A stretch of 64,000 bases of DNA from Hemibagrus wyckioides (lineage: Eukaryota; Chordata; Actinopteri; Siluriformes; Bagridae), in assembly GCF_019097595.1 (NCBI RefSeq), contig NC_080720.1, forward strand, positions 19,886,352 to 19,950,351, given 5' to 3'. Shown piece after piece: positions 12,501 through 25,333 of this stretch; position 1 is the first letter of the stretch, and each line of letters begins with the position of its first letter. Below the pieces are notes generated by a model. It did not search any database, was not told the DNA's origin, and saw only the letters and a list, made by a program, of their open reading frames with translations. The position numbers and the translations under genes were made by a program.

Positions 12501-15500
12501 TGTTCAGGTATTTCACAACATTTGAACCTGTTGCTTTGACAGAAAAATACACAAAAACATTGCCAATGATATAACACCTGCTACTGTAACTTTGGCCCTG
12601 GTTTCTCAACATCTCTTTGCTCTGAACACACACAAGTGTCATTCACCTTGGAGATGTGTGTATTCTAAGTCAAAACAATCTGCACTGAGTCAACAGCAGC
12701 ATCCAATAACGTGAAAGGCAAATTAATGCTATTATTGCTACTTATTATTATAACAGAATAATAGTAAGAGTATAAATAGATTTTGCCTCAATTTAAACCA
12801 AGCAGCTTTGTGTATTAAATAACATTATTATTATTCCCTATTTAAAATTTCAGTCTTACATTAATTGGTCATTTTAAAGCAGTCATCTTAGATTTTTTAT
12901 AAACCCTACTATGTAATGCTTTAACTTTTTTTTCTTATCACTGTATCTGCAAAAGCTGACCACTTAGGGTGAAAAAATAAGTATTCTGAGAAGACCATGG
13001 GGAGGTTGCTATGGAGCAAATGGAGCAAAATAGTAATAGTTAAACGACTAATAGTAAATACGTATACACATGCATGACTATTACTCAACTATTTCCATAG
13101 TGGTTGCATTATACAGCCAGTACATTTTCTCTAGATCTCTTTATCTAGTCACACATTTAAATTACAATATTCATATAGCTGTACTTATGCTGGAAATGCT
13201 GCTGGAAATTACATCAGTTTTAGTCCACCTAAATTTATTAAAACAAATAAACAAACAAAAAAGAGAGAAAGTGTCCTTTCTAGTAGTTTCTTTTACTAAA
13301 AGAGACACTGGTTTACTGTAAAAAAGACATATGTAGAACATTAATCAAATTTCTTGAGTATGAGAATTGATAGCAATAGCAAATGTAGCTCAAAAAGGCA
13401 AAGGTTTGCAATGAGAAAATGTAGAAGTGTAGTGTAGAACCAGGACATGATGAGGAACTTCCTCTCTGCTGGCAGGGAAATGTCTCTACGGGTAAATCCA
13501 AGCCATTCCTTTATTGTTGTCAGCCCTTAGGTCTGGGAGCAAATTGGTATGGATGCTCATGGTGAAAGTCCAAAATTAACAAATGATCTATAATGCCTTC
13601 AGATATGTAAGGCCCAGGAAGCTGCGCTTGACCATAAGCTTCCAGATACAGCATACGCCAGTGTTTCACATCTTGAATCAAACAGATTCCATACAATGTA
13701 TACTGGTGCACCTGTTGATGACAGGCACACCTGATGGACCTCCAGACCAAAGAAACAGTGGTGGTTGGTTCCCTAATACACCCTGAAATGCAATGGGTTA
13801 GGGATGTGCTCCAGTCCTATTAGCTAGTTGCACAATAAGATCTAAGAAACCCTTCAATCTCAAGGTTTAATATTCAACTAGACCATTTGATTTTCCAATG
13901 ATGACATAAACTGTGAAAGCACAGGTAGGGTGCTATTATGTTGTCACAGGATTGCTCTTGTGGAGCTCTGTAAAGCATCAACCTATAAGACAAATATAAT
14001 GATGGATTTGATGAAGAATGGGATTACTGGTGATATTGAATGCACTCATGGCTGCTTCATTCCGCATAAGATCATTGGGCTTTCTGCTGAGCAGGAATTT
14101 GAGGAAGTAGTTTATACAAGGTCACAAATATTAGGAATCATTGCAGCTCTTTATGCTTGAGTTTAAAGCCTTGATGAGACTGCTTCAATGCTTCAGCATA
14201 TAAATTTCCAATCTAAATTTCCAGTTTAACATACAGATGATTCTCTGGGAGCTTTTTCAAGGAGCTCACAACATGCATCACATTCTCAGGAGGAGGTGTG
14301 CATGATGATTTTCTGGATGACTAAGTGCTTAAGGAACTCATAAACTACCACACGGATTTTGAGAAGACTTGGTTATCAGTCTAGTGATCTTACATTATAG
14401 AGCAAACCTGTGTGCATGATTAGAGAGATAGTGATTGACATGATCTTACCACTATCTGAGGTAGTATAGTGTAGAACCAGCCAGTGATGAAGAGCTGAAA
14501 CTACAGGATTGCATGAACTCTGCTGGCAGGAAAAAGGAACGTTATACCCTATCTAGACCTATTACATTTTATCATCTTTGTCATCTAGCATACTTCAATG
14601 ATAGTTCAAAATGGTGGGTTTTAATAAAAAAAAAAAGTAAAGATAATAGATACAGTGCAATATTTAAATATTTAAATAAAGTATAAATTTGGAGACTGGG
14701 CTTAAACTGGTAGCACATGATCTGAATCAATCAATTTCCTCTTTTAAGTTAATTCTTTTTAAATTGTTTGGCAGGCTTAGGATAGCAGATCCGTGCACAG
14801 CACCATAGTATAATCTTATGATGGTACAAGCAATTCCCTAAATGGAAAACCTTGTAGAGACACTAATGGTGAATCACATAGGCAGAAACTCTCCAGATAA
14901 TTTAAACAAAATTTAGTACGTAATTTATAAAAACATAGTACGTAATTTATACTAGCTCGATAGCTTGTCTCAGAAATTTTCCTGGATAGTAAACTATGAA
15001 CTATGTCCTAAAAAAACATTGTGGGGTGTACTGTATTTTGTCACATATGGGGGCCCATGTGCCGTGATTACACAGCATGCAGAGTAGGAGTAGGCTTTTC
15101 TGGGTATAACTAAACCCAGCTCAGCAATTACAGAGACAGAAACTTTGTGGTGCAATAGGTTATAAGGGCAGTTCTAGAGTTTTTAATGGTGGGTCAAGGA
15201 CCAGCTGAGGAAATATATGTGCAGTTTTCTCGTACAAATAAAACAAACAACCATTACAGTAGAAAGAAACAATTATCTCAACATTAGCCAACACAATTCT
15301 CATGTGCAAAACAAAATCAGTGCAATATCCAAATAGATGAAACCATTGCAATACATCACCCCTTACACAGATTTATTGTAAATAAAACTGCAAACCTATC
15401 TGATGTAGGGGCATTGCCTGTCAATTCTGTCTTTCGAGTAATTTTGTAAACACATTTGTTTCCTGCAAAGTGGAACATTTTTACTTGGCATCTTGACATC

Positions 15501-17039
15501 TTTCCTGATTGGCTGTTTTTGTTTTTTTTTCTATTCCACCCATGAGTCTCACAGTGACACAGCCAAAAGTCACAGGTTGTTTATTGACAGGGAAAAGTTA
15601 CTTAATGTTAATGGAAGATTGCTAATAATTTTGTCTTTTATGTGATTAGTACAAGAAAAATGAACAGTTTGCATTCAGGTTTGAACTAGAAAACTGAAAC
15701 ATAAAAGCATTAGTCAATTTTAAATAATCTTTGTTTAAAATAAGTACTACATTTTGAAGGGAAAACAAGCTCATGTGCATGGGCAAATTCCAGAACATAT
15801 TAAACAGCATTGTGCTAACTCAGGTATTATTTATTTATGTATTAAACTTAACTGCAGATTTAAACATGAAGGACTACTTTCCTCATATTTATTCCCAGCA
15901 ATAATCAATGAGGATTTGTATTATTAACTAATTTGTTAACTCTTGTATTAAACCTTACATACTGTTCATATTCCATGCGTTCACAGCAAAATTTAAAAAT
16001 AGCCTATCTGATGTTAACAAACAGATTATTAATCCTTAATCACTGTTTCAGGGAGCAGGGATAATGTATCTTTTAGGTTTTACATCATTTGTTTTTGGAT
16101 AAAAACATCTACTATCACACAATGTGATGCCCTGTTTTACCTAAGAAACGAAACATAACAGCCATAATGATTTTAATATATTTTATTGCAAGTAAAATGG
16201 GCAAACGCATTCTAGAACTGTGGGGATTTATTATATAACCGTGTACAACCATTACAACGTGAAACACTGTCCTCATTGAAATAACATAAAAACATCCTCA
16301 TAAATACTATCTATAATTATCAATATTAATTCAGCATTAACACTTAGAACACAAATATAAAACATTGTTTATTATAATTCATCGTTTGTTATGTATGATC
16401 ACTCTTATGCTGTTTTACTCTTTCACTTTTTCAAGATTTTCCGACTGAATCTTCAAAAGACCAAAAGGTGCATGTTTCTGTGGGAACCTGTGAGCGAATG
16501 CGGTGGGTACACAGACAGTTCTCGGGACATCTCCCTCTTGAACACTGTCACCACTGTCCCACAAAAATACACACATACATGGCATGTACAGTTTCACAGT
16601 TTCTGCCATTTTTTTCAATGCCCAAATACATCTATGGATGTTTTGCATGGTACCTTGGCCAGGACATACTCTTGTGTAGATCTTTAATCACCTGACAGAC
16701 AGACTGCAAGTAATGAGAAAAGAAAGCTACATCTCGACATAGGTTCCATCCAGTGATGTGTTCAGAGTACCTGTTTCTACATGAATGATGGTGCTTCTGA
16801 TCACTAACAATGGCAAATCTGCCTGTTTAGAAGCAAAAGGGTTCACGAGAGTGGCAAAAAAAGTTGGTGCTATCAACCTCAACATAATAACAGCAGTGAA
16901 AGATGTCTCACAAGATTTAACATTTTTATTATCAGGTTATCACTGTGGGAAGAATAAGCCACTGATATGCTGATGCAGAGGACACTTCAGTGCCTTTACT
17001 ACCACCACAGAATAAAGAACTATATGATCATTAAGTGCA
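9600..17039. other. Gene-poor intergenic DNA
   Basis: I recognise no gene. Several 60-130-codon frames (11004-11396 minus, 13520-13750 minus, 13930-14160 plus, 16391-16687 plus) show no family motif, and I found no convincing splice partners. A short sequence block ('agtgtagaaccag...gatga...ctctgctggcagg') occurs at 13430-13480 and again at 14470-14530, suggesting an old duplication or unnamed repeat. A 10-base A run near 14626 is the only other notable low-complexity tract. Confidence 0.5.
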
Positions 17040-17430
17040 TCACTTACCTGGGGTAGAGGTGACACCAGGATGCACTATGAGAATAGGCAAGCTGGCAAAG
17101 GCAGCATGATGCTCTGGGCAATGTTTTGCTGGGAAACCTTGTGTCTTGGCATTCATGAGTTACTTTGATATGTACCACCTACTTAAACATTGCCACAGAT
17201 CAAGAGAACCCCTTCATGGCAATGGTATTTCTTAATGTCAGTGATCTCTATCAGCAGGTCAATGCAACCTGCCACACTGCAAAAATTGTTCGGAATAGTT
17301 TGAGGAACAAATGGTTCAAGGTGTTAATTCCCCAGATCTAATCCCCTTGAGTATCTGTGGGATGTGCTGACCGAGTCTGATCTACAGAAGCCCAACCTCA
17401 GAACTTACAAGAATTAAAGTATCTGCTGCT
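17040..17430 (+). mobile_element. Fossil Tc1/mariner transposase, C-terminal half
   Basis: Same family as 1915-2200; the two align over about 270 bp (from 'cttacctggg' to 'cctgccacac'). Here the copy continues into the catalytic Glu region: 'agatctaatccccttgagtatctgtgggatgtgctg' is a decayed SPDLxPxEYLWDVL. Multiple frameshifts; no terminal repeats seen. Confidence 0.75.
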
Positions 17431-17559
17431 TACATCTTGCTCATTCAGAGCATTGTATTATGAATACATAATACATTGCATACATTCCTATGAGATTCTG
17501 GCTAATGTTTACATGACTGAAATATTCAATCAAAACTCCTATTCTGCCACATCCTAAAA

Positions 17560-18165
17560 GAGTTCTACTGGATTCAAATCAGTTGACTGGGAAGGCAATT
17601 AAACCAGTTTGAAATTTCTTTTGCTTTGTTACATGGTGCATTATCATTCTAGAAGTAGCCATGAAAGGATGTGTAAATTGTGGCTATGAAGGAATGCACA
17701 TGGTTAGCAACAATGCTCAAAGAGTTAAGTGCATTCAGGTAATGATTTATTGGTATTAAGAGGCCCAAAGTGTTCCAAGACATGATTCCCCACACCAATA
17801 CACCACTTACACCAGCCTGGACTGTTGACACAAGGCACGTCGGGTCCATGGATTCAGGCTTTTGGCACAAAAATCTAACCCTAACTTCTGTATGATTCAG
17901 CACAGATCAAGATTCATTAGACCAGGCTACATTTTTCCAGGCTTCAACTGTCCAGTTTCGGTGAGCCTCAGCTTTCTGGTCTTGGCTGACAGAATTGGAA
18001 CCTAACATGATCTTCTCCTGTTGCAGCTCATCCACCTCAAGGTTTGATGTGTTATGCATTCTGAGATACATTTTTGCTCACAATTGTACAGAATAGTGAT
18101 CTGAAATTCTGTAGCCTTTCTGTCAGCTCGAACAAGTTTGGCCACTTTGTTGACCTCTGTCAGTA
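17560..18165 (-). mobile_element. Fossil Tc1-like element, transposase on minus strand
   Basis: Minus-strand translation at 17649-17903 contains ESMDPTCLVSTVQAG, VLVWGIMSWNTLG and HVHSFIATIYTS, diagnostic of an abundant fish Tc1-like transposase. Plus-strand sequence up to about 18165 continues into its N-terminal half, including the AKTRKLRLTETGQ-like stretch. Stops and indels make it inactive. Related broken copies lie at 46690-47200 and 60200-60725. Confidence 0.85.
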
Positions 18166-19189
18166 AGTTATTTATTGGTATTCACGGATACATCTCATTG
18201 ATTTTTTAATGCAAAAATTAAATCTCTAGAATTAAACTGTGTTTGTATATAGATTACAGTTGCATTCCAAGTATTTTCTAGAGGTCATTAAATTTCAGTA
18301 TATGTTTAGTAAACTCATAACAACGTGCAGATGTTGTAGAAGTTAAAGGAGTAACAGAAGTCCTTTTAATGTCACATTACTTTATTGAGATGATTACATC
18401 CTTAGTCATTAGTTATTAAGTTAATTTCTCTTAATAGCGCTGCTAAACCTGTCTCAAGAGCATTACATAAAATCTCCACTACATATTTTAAATCAGATTT
18501 CTGCTGATTCATGCTGAGGTTTCATAATGTGACAGTGTACAGTGCTTTTCTAAGATAACATTTAATCTCTTTTTGGTAGGCAGCCAAAACTGAACTACAT
18601 CCTAAAGTATCTGTATAAAGCTTGCGTACCCTTTGAACTTTTTAACTTTTTTTTTTTTTTCCAGACACTTTTTAATACAGCATACTCAAAGTTAAATTAT
18701 TCACAATTTTAATTTATAAGTAAAAACAATTGACTGGAAAAGATTTGGCCTTTGCTTTGGCACATCTAAATTACTTCTGAAGCATTCAGCATTGTTGTCC
18801 TGTAGTATTGTCAGTATCGAAGGTTTCCAACACATAAGAGGACTATGCTCCACCACATTGAAGGACAAGTGACAGAATAGGCATTATAAATGTAAAGACA
18901 GTTTAGATGCTGATCAGATTCGAAAGAGGGCACCTGTTGAGATGGGATAGGTGAAGCCATGCAATTTGTGAGACACATGGACAGGTAGACCATAGATATT
19001 GCAATGGTTCCCAGTTAGCATTTAGTTCACATTCTAGTTTTAGTTTATAGTGATTGAATTTGGACAAACAAAATGCCAAGACAGGCCATTTGTGACCATT
19101 AGCTCAATACATTCAAACTTCTTGTTGTGTTCCTTGTTTTTAGTTGTTTTATGAATAAGATGGTTGCCCCAGCAAAATTCTGGAATTTT
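18166..19189. other. Intergenic DNA
   Basis: No gene recognised; T-rich tracts near 18648. Just beyond, 19297-19360 ('tccaaaaaacctttggccatatatgg') resembles a decayed Tc1 terminal repeat but has no partner nearby. Confidence 0.45.
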
Positions 19190-19195
19190 TTTATT
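19190..19195 (-). terminator. Poly(A) signal of the nat8-like gene
   Basis: AATAAA on the minus strand, about 185 nt beyond the stop codon at 19379-19381. Confidence 0.5.
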
Positions 19196-19378
19196 GGGCT
19201 ATTTCTAAACTCACCAACTGCATATTTAAAAGTGATACTTAAAGGTACTTGACATATTTAAACCTTCAGCAAAATCTGGAATGGGGTGTTCAAAAAGCAC
19301 GTGTGTGTGTGATACTCCACTGTCCAAAAAACCTTTGGCCATATATGGTATATATTGAATGGATGAATGGATTAAAGT

Positions 19379-20064
19379 TTAAAGGACTTTCTCCATTTCC
19401 AAAATCTTAATTCTGATCAGATTGATGATCCACCATGCATATCTGCTTTGTGTGTCCGTTTGCACATGTCTAAAGCCCATCTTCAAGTAAAGGAAGACAG
19501 CTGCCCTCTGAGCAGAGCTAGTGTGAAGCATAACCTTTGAGAATCCTCGTTCTTTACAAAAGTCCTCAACTGCTTTCCCCAGGCGTGACCCGATTCCACT
19601 GTGACGAAACTCAGATGATACATTCATCCGGAAAAGTTCTCCGTACTTTTTCCCATCACTATTTGGAAGCTTTTTTCCCTCAACAGCCACCATACCCACC
19701 ACCAGGGGTCGCCCGTTCACCTCACCTTCCGCAACCCAGAAGCAGTTGTCAGGGTTTCTAAGGTAATAGCCTGTAATGTCCTGCATGTCTGTGCTTAGCT
19801 TCAGTCGAACATATCCAGCGTAGAACTCGTAGCAGCAGTATAACAAAAGGCCAATCCAGGATGCTCCAGTCAGCAGTGCCAGACCAACTGATCCTCCACC
19901 CAGTATATAGCCCACAGTACAGAAGCACAGAGTCAGTGTAATGTTGAGCGGCTGGGAAATGGCATAGATGAACGCAGGAATAATGTGCTCCTCGATTCCA
20001 TCCTTAAATATTGTTTTCACAGCTTCAGAGTCTGAGGGCTGGAATTTCCTAACTATTATATGCA
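19379..20064 (-). CDS. nat8: NAT8/camello-like N-acetyltransferase
   Basis: GNAT-family acetyltransferase of the NAT8/camello group; members are ER/Golgi-membrane enzymes that acetylate cysteine conjugates or lysines from acetyl-CoA. 228 aa, the usual length (human NAT8 is 227). Residues 1-38 resemble the camello N-terminus (IIVRKFQPSDSEAV). About 40-82 is hydrophobic and likely one or two membrane segments. The GNAT core runs about 105-215, with motif A RHSGIGSRL (RxxGxG, acetyl-CoA binding) and motif B LHTSSAQRAAVFLYLKMGF. The genomic triplet at the expected start is GTG, not ATG. An acceptor (ttccag) ends just before TGCATATA, and a 5' exon at 21532 ends in A before gtaagt, so splicing creates A|TG CAT. 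The remaining CDS is a single exon. No frameshifts. Confidence 0.92.
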
Positions 20065-20949
20065 CTGGAACATCAGCACATGCAAAAGGAAAAAAGAAAA
20101 CACAAGAATGTCAAATAATGTATTTAAATGTATTAGTTTATTAATGTAAAAATCAAAGAAGCATTCATATTATCAATAAGCTTGATCATTAACAGGTCGT
20201 TTTTAGTGTTGTCTTGTTAATTAACATTTAATTTTTAATGCTGACCAGGATTTTATTTTATAATGGAATTCCACGTTAAACTTTGTTAAATTTTTTTCAC
20301 CAACATGTTGATCTAGACTTGAACATTTTCCTGCATCACTATTACCTACCGATGCCTGCGGAGGTAGAAATTTCAGCTCTACCTAAAAACGTTCATGCAT
20401 TAGCGCTATGGCTCTTCAGTCTGTACAGTTCTCTCACTTTTCTCATCTCTATACTTCTTCTTCAAATTTCATCCTAATGTGACCATCAACACCATTGCAC
20501 CCTTCCTCTCATAGCTCACTAACTAACCAAGCAGTATCTCTGCCATCATTTACTGTCTTCATGATTTCTACCAGCAAATTTCTGATTAATATAATTTTAA
20601 ACATCATGGTCAAATGGTCAAAATGGTCAAATTTTCTTTGCAAAAATCATGTTTTATGTGTCAGTAAAATATGTGTTTAAACATTTAATGTGTTTTAGGG
20701 TGGACTTTTCCTATCACGGCAGTCCAGAAGTGAATCTTCCAGCACCTTTCCAGCAGCTCTGTGTGTGCCTTGCTATTTTTTCCGTGTGTTCTTTTTTTGT
20801 GTGTGCATCTGATTATCTCTTATACCTTTACATTTCTAGCATTTAGTATTTTTGGTTATATTTTATTTTAGTTTAGTTTATTCATTATATTTTGTATCCT
20901 TAAAATCTAGTATTTAGTATTTTTTTTTTTTTATATATTCCTATTTTTT

Positions 20950-21060
20950 ATTTATTAGCTTATTGCCTATGCTTGTGGATACTGCTTTAAGTTGTAAATT
21001 TCCCATTGGGATGAATAAAGTATCTCTCTATCTATCTATCTCTCTATCTATCTATCTATG
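20950..21060 (+). repeat. LINE 3' tail with (TCTA)n
   Basis: 'aatttcccattgggatgaataaagtatc' followed by TCTA repeats is the usual 3' end of fish non-LTR elements (Rex/CR1/L2 type). It lies inside the predicted nat8 intron, in the opposite orientation to that gene. Confidence 0.7.
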
Positions 21061-21531
21061 TACTCTTCTACCACATGAAACCTCACAGATGGGGGATTTA
21101 TAATAAAACTGATGTCTTAGAGATTTAAGGAAGTAAAGAAAAAATGGCCAAAACAATGACTACATCTGTTACGAATAAACATACAGTAACACAAACACAC
21201 CACTTTACATATACAAATGTACAGTATAAAGCAACACATCACCTACAAATACACCCAATAACACCAAACCACTGTACATTTATTGGTCTCTGAGGTGGTA
21301 CTATGAAGGATGCCAATTTGTACACATTCTGCATAATGTGTAACTTTAGAAGTAATCTGAAGTTATCTTAAAAAAAAAAAAAAAGTTGAGGTCTTATTGT
21401 ATAGCTTAAATATTCTTCAGAGCTATAAAGATACAAAAGAAGGTGATGACAGTCCCAGAGACAAGGAAAAGTACAGTTTGGTACCTTGTATGAATAGTTT
21501 CTCTGTCTGCAGCTGATGGACAGAAACTTAC

Positions 21532-21660
21532 TTTTGTACTCTTTAACTTTTCCTTGTTAACACCGCGGCGGTTCTGCTGAATTTTCTTCCTCCTCTCAAG
21601 ACTCAGCTCGGGACCTCAGGAGAAAAGTCATATGCTTCTGCTATGAAACCCGGATTAACC
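21532..21660 (-). other. nat8: Predicted 5'UTR exon of the nat8-like gene, donating the A of ATG
   Basis: On the minus strand a relatively GC-rich block ('gaaccgccgcggtgttaacaagg...gagtacaaaa') ends in a strong donor gtaagt (intron from 21531 downward). Joining it to the acceptor at 20065-20066 yields 'agtacaaaATGCATATAATAG', with purine at -3 and the frame of the acetyltransferase. The upstream limit of the exon is a guess. Confidence 0.65.
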
Positions 21661-21992
21661 TCAATTTACAGCAGTCCAAAGTGCAAAGAACAAATGACAA
21701 GGCAAAAAAGATAAAAAAGATATTTCAATGTCACTCAAGCTTTAATGTATAACAGATTTGTAACGTTTAAGGAAGAGCAAAGCCTTTCTGACTAACTGCG
21801 GTTTAGTGTAGAAGTGCGGTTTAGGCAATAGTGTTTCACTCAGTAAACACGACACACTGATTATCTGACCACACACTCTTTTAAAATGTAGGATAGATTA
21901 AGTGTTAGGTCACTGATTTATGCTCATAAATCTGGACAAGCTTTTGATATAAAGCATTCTCCTTTTACGGAGTATCTTTCTTCTTCTCTCTA

Positions 21993-22821
21993 CGGAAGCC
22001 CAGAGAGGCCAGATGATATATTTTTTTTTGCTTTTGTTTTTTCGTGATCACGACTACATTTTCTCGTGATCTTGAGATAACAAAAGTCGTTTTCTCGTGA
22101 TCACGACATAATCAGAACCGCGGTGAAGTTAGTTTGATATTCGGACATTAGACAGACATTCGGAAGCGGTAGTTTAGGGACCGTCGACAAATTTGTGTAC
22201 GACTGAAATGTGGTACTTGTTACTTAACTGACTACGTTCCCCAGTTATTCTAATTTCTTCTTAAATATGCATATGGCATGCGGCATTGCAAACACCATTT
22301 ATTTATTTATAAATAAAAATTTAATTAATTGATAGTATTAATTATGTATCATGTGAATTAATTTGCTATCATTAATTTATTTTTTAATTAAAAAAAAAAA
22401 CTATTTCTTCAATCGCTTCTAGGTCATGTGACCCTGTGACCCAAATCTAGTACCAAAATGATCTACTTGGACACCTCCACAGGGTACACCTCTTTGTATC
22501 CCAAAGAATCTCTTCTTTTATTTTTATTTTAATTTTTATTTAAAAAAACACTATTTCTTTAATAGCTTCTACGTCATGTGACCCTGTGACCCATAACTAG
22601 TACTAAAATAATGGATAATGCTTTTAAATAGCTTTTGTGGTACTTTGATATCATACGCCACAATGCCGCGAGTCATTGCGGGATTCCTGTCCCTCTGTGT
22701 GTGTGATATATATATATATATATATATATCACATATATATATAATATGAAATATTTCAAATTATCTCAACAGGTCCAGTGTGGCACTTTGCAACATCTGT
22801 ATATATGTATATGTGTGTGTG

Positions 22822-22902
<81 letters not shown>

Positions 22903-23784
22903 TTCAAATTATCTCAACAGGTCCAGTGTGGTACTTTGCAGCTTCAAACAGCCAGAAAAAAATATATGGAAATGCTGCTTGTGTTTAAGAAGACTATTGT
23001 GTAACAATAAAAAACGGTGTGTAATCGTGATAAAAATGACTTGTTTATTTATATAAGAAAGGAGTTAAACAAATGAAGAAAATAAACAAATGAATAAAAA
23101 TCAATGAAGACATTTTTTGGGATAAGAAAAGGTGTACCTTGTGGGGGTGTCCAAGTAGATTATTTTAGTACTAGTTTTGGGTCACAGGGTCACATGACAT
23201 AGAAGCTATTGAAGAAATTGTTTTTTTTTTTTAAATAAAAATTAAAATAAAAATAAAAAAAGAGATTTTTTGGGATACAAAGAGGTGTACCCTATGGGGG
23301 TGTTCAAGTAGATCATTTTTGGTACTAGATTTGGGTCACAGGGTCACATGACCTAGAAGCTATTGAAGAAATAGTTTTTTTTATTATTATTAAAAAATAA
23401 ACTAATGATAGCAAATTAATTCACATGATACATAATTAATACTATCAATTAATTCAATTTTTATTTATAAATAAACAAATGGTGTTTGCAATGCCGCATG
23501 CCATATGCATATTTAAGAAGAAATTAGAATAACTGGGGAACGTAGTCAGTTAAGTAACAAGTACCACATTTCAGTCGTACACAAATTTATCGACGATCCC
23601 TAAACTAGCGTTTCCGAATGTCTGTCTAATGTCCGAATATCAAACTAACTTCACCGCGGTTCTGATTATGTCGTGATCACGAGAAAACAACTTTTGTTAT
23701 CTCAAGATCACGAGAAAATGTAGTCGTGATCACGAGAAAACAAAAGCAAAAAAAAAAAAATCATCTGGCCTCTCTGGGCTTCCG
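21993..23784. mobile_element. Foldback DNA transposon (about 1.8 kb) with roughly 650-bp inverted arms
   Basis: The ends CGGAAGCCCAGAGAGGCC and GGCCTCTCTGGGCTTCCG are inverted and flanked by TA (21991-21992 and 23785-23786), a likely TA target duplication. The left arm (21993-about 22640) and right arm (about 23130-23784) are near-perfect inverted copies. Each carries subterminal 'tcgtgatcacgag' palindromes and a roughly 150-bp unit ('cttctaggtcatgtgaccctgtgaccca...') present twice per arm. No coding sequence; the centre is a (TA)n tract with a duplicated 45-bp segment. Non-autonomous; superfamily not certain (TA duplication fits Tc1/mariner-like). Confidence 0.85.
22707..22941 (+). repeat. 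(TA)n microsatellite with duplicated unit at the foldback centre
   Basis: The segment 'gaaatatttcaaattatctc' with its following 'aacaggtccagtgtgg.ac' occurs at 22747-22790 and again at 22896-22938, separated by about 70-90 bp of TA repeat. This is the loop region between the inverted arms. Confidence 0.85.
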
Positions 23785-23887
23785 TACCCCTATCCACCAT
23801 TAACAGATGTAAGTATATTTGAAATACTATATTATACTATACTATGACGTTTCCTATGCACCATTAAAAGATGCAAATAGATTTAAA

Positions 23888-25333
23888 ATACTATACTACA
23901 TTATAGTGTAATATACTACACTACTACATTATACTACACTATACTATACTACATTAAACTATACTATACTACACTACACTACTACATTATACTACACTAT
24001 ACTATACTACATTAAACTATACTATACTATACTATACTACACTACACTACATTATAATATACTACACTATACTATGCTACATTAAACTATACTATACTAT
24101 ACTATACTACTACATTATACTACACTATACTATACTACACTATACTATGCTACATTAAACTATACTATACTATACTACACTACACTACATTATAATATAC
24201 TACACTATACTATGCTACATTAAACTATACTATACTATACTACACTACACTACATTATAATATACTACACTATACTATGCTACATTAAACTATACTATAC
24301 TATACTACACTACATTATAATATACTACACTATACTATGCTACATTAAACTATACTATACTATACTACACTACACTACATTATAATATACTACACTATAC
24401 TATGCTACATTAAACTATACTATACTATACTACACTACACTACATTATAATATACTACACTATACTATGCTACATTAAACTATACTATACTACACTACAC
24501 TACATTATAATATACTACACTATACTATGCTACATTAAACTATACTATACTATACTACACTACACTACATTATAATATACTACACTATACTATGCTACAT
24601 TAAACTATACTATACTATACTACACTACACTACATTATAATATACTACACTATACTATGCTACATTAAACTATACTATACTACACTACACTACATTATAA
24701 TATACTACACTATACTATGCTACATTAAACTATACTATACTATACTACACTACACTACATTATAATATACTACACTATACTATGCTACATTAAACTATAC
24801 TATACTACACTACACTACATTATAATATACTACACTATACTATACTACATTAAACTATACTATACTATACTACACTACATTATAATATACTACACTATAC
24901 TATGCTACATTATACTATACTATACTACACTACACTACTACATTATACTACACTATACTATACTACATTAAACTATACTATACTATACTACACTACACTA
25001 CTACATTATAATATACTACACTATACTATGCTACATTAAACTATACTATACTATACTACACTACACTACATTATAATATACTACACTATACTATACTACA
25101 TTAAACTATACTATACTACACTACACTATACTATGCTACATTAAACTATACTATACTATACTACACTACTACATTATACTACACTATACTATACTACATT
25201 AAACTATACTATACTATACTACACTACACTACATTATAATATACTACACTATACTATGCTACATTAAACTATACTATACTATACTATACTATACTATACT
25301 ATACTATACTACATTAAACTATACTATACTACA
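23888..25333 (+). repeat. ACTAT/ACTAC pentamer satellite with 65-bp higher-order unit
   Basis: About 1.45 kb built from pentamers (actat, actac, acatt, aaact). Landmarks such as 'acattataat' and 'tatgctacattaaac' recur mostly every 65 bp (for example 24187 and 24252), that is 13 pentamers, with some 60- and 70-bp variants. This is a higher-order tandem array, homogenised by unequal exchange or slippage in 5-bp steps. Confidence 0.95.

Noticed and set aside
13520..13750. 76-codon minus-strand frame (AYGQAQLPGPYISEG)
   Set aside because: Protein-like in places, but no splice sites in phase or known family support it.
20063..20065. GTG start codon for the acetyltransferase
   Set aside because: GTG is not a normal start in vertebrate nuclear genes, and the split ATG across the intron explains the conserved N-terminus.
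23888..25333. CRISPR-like regularly spaced repeats
   Set aside because: There are no unique spacers; the whole array is pentamer-derived satellite in a eukaryotic genome.
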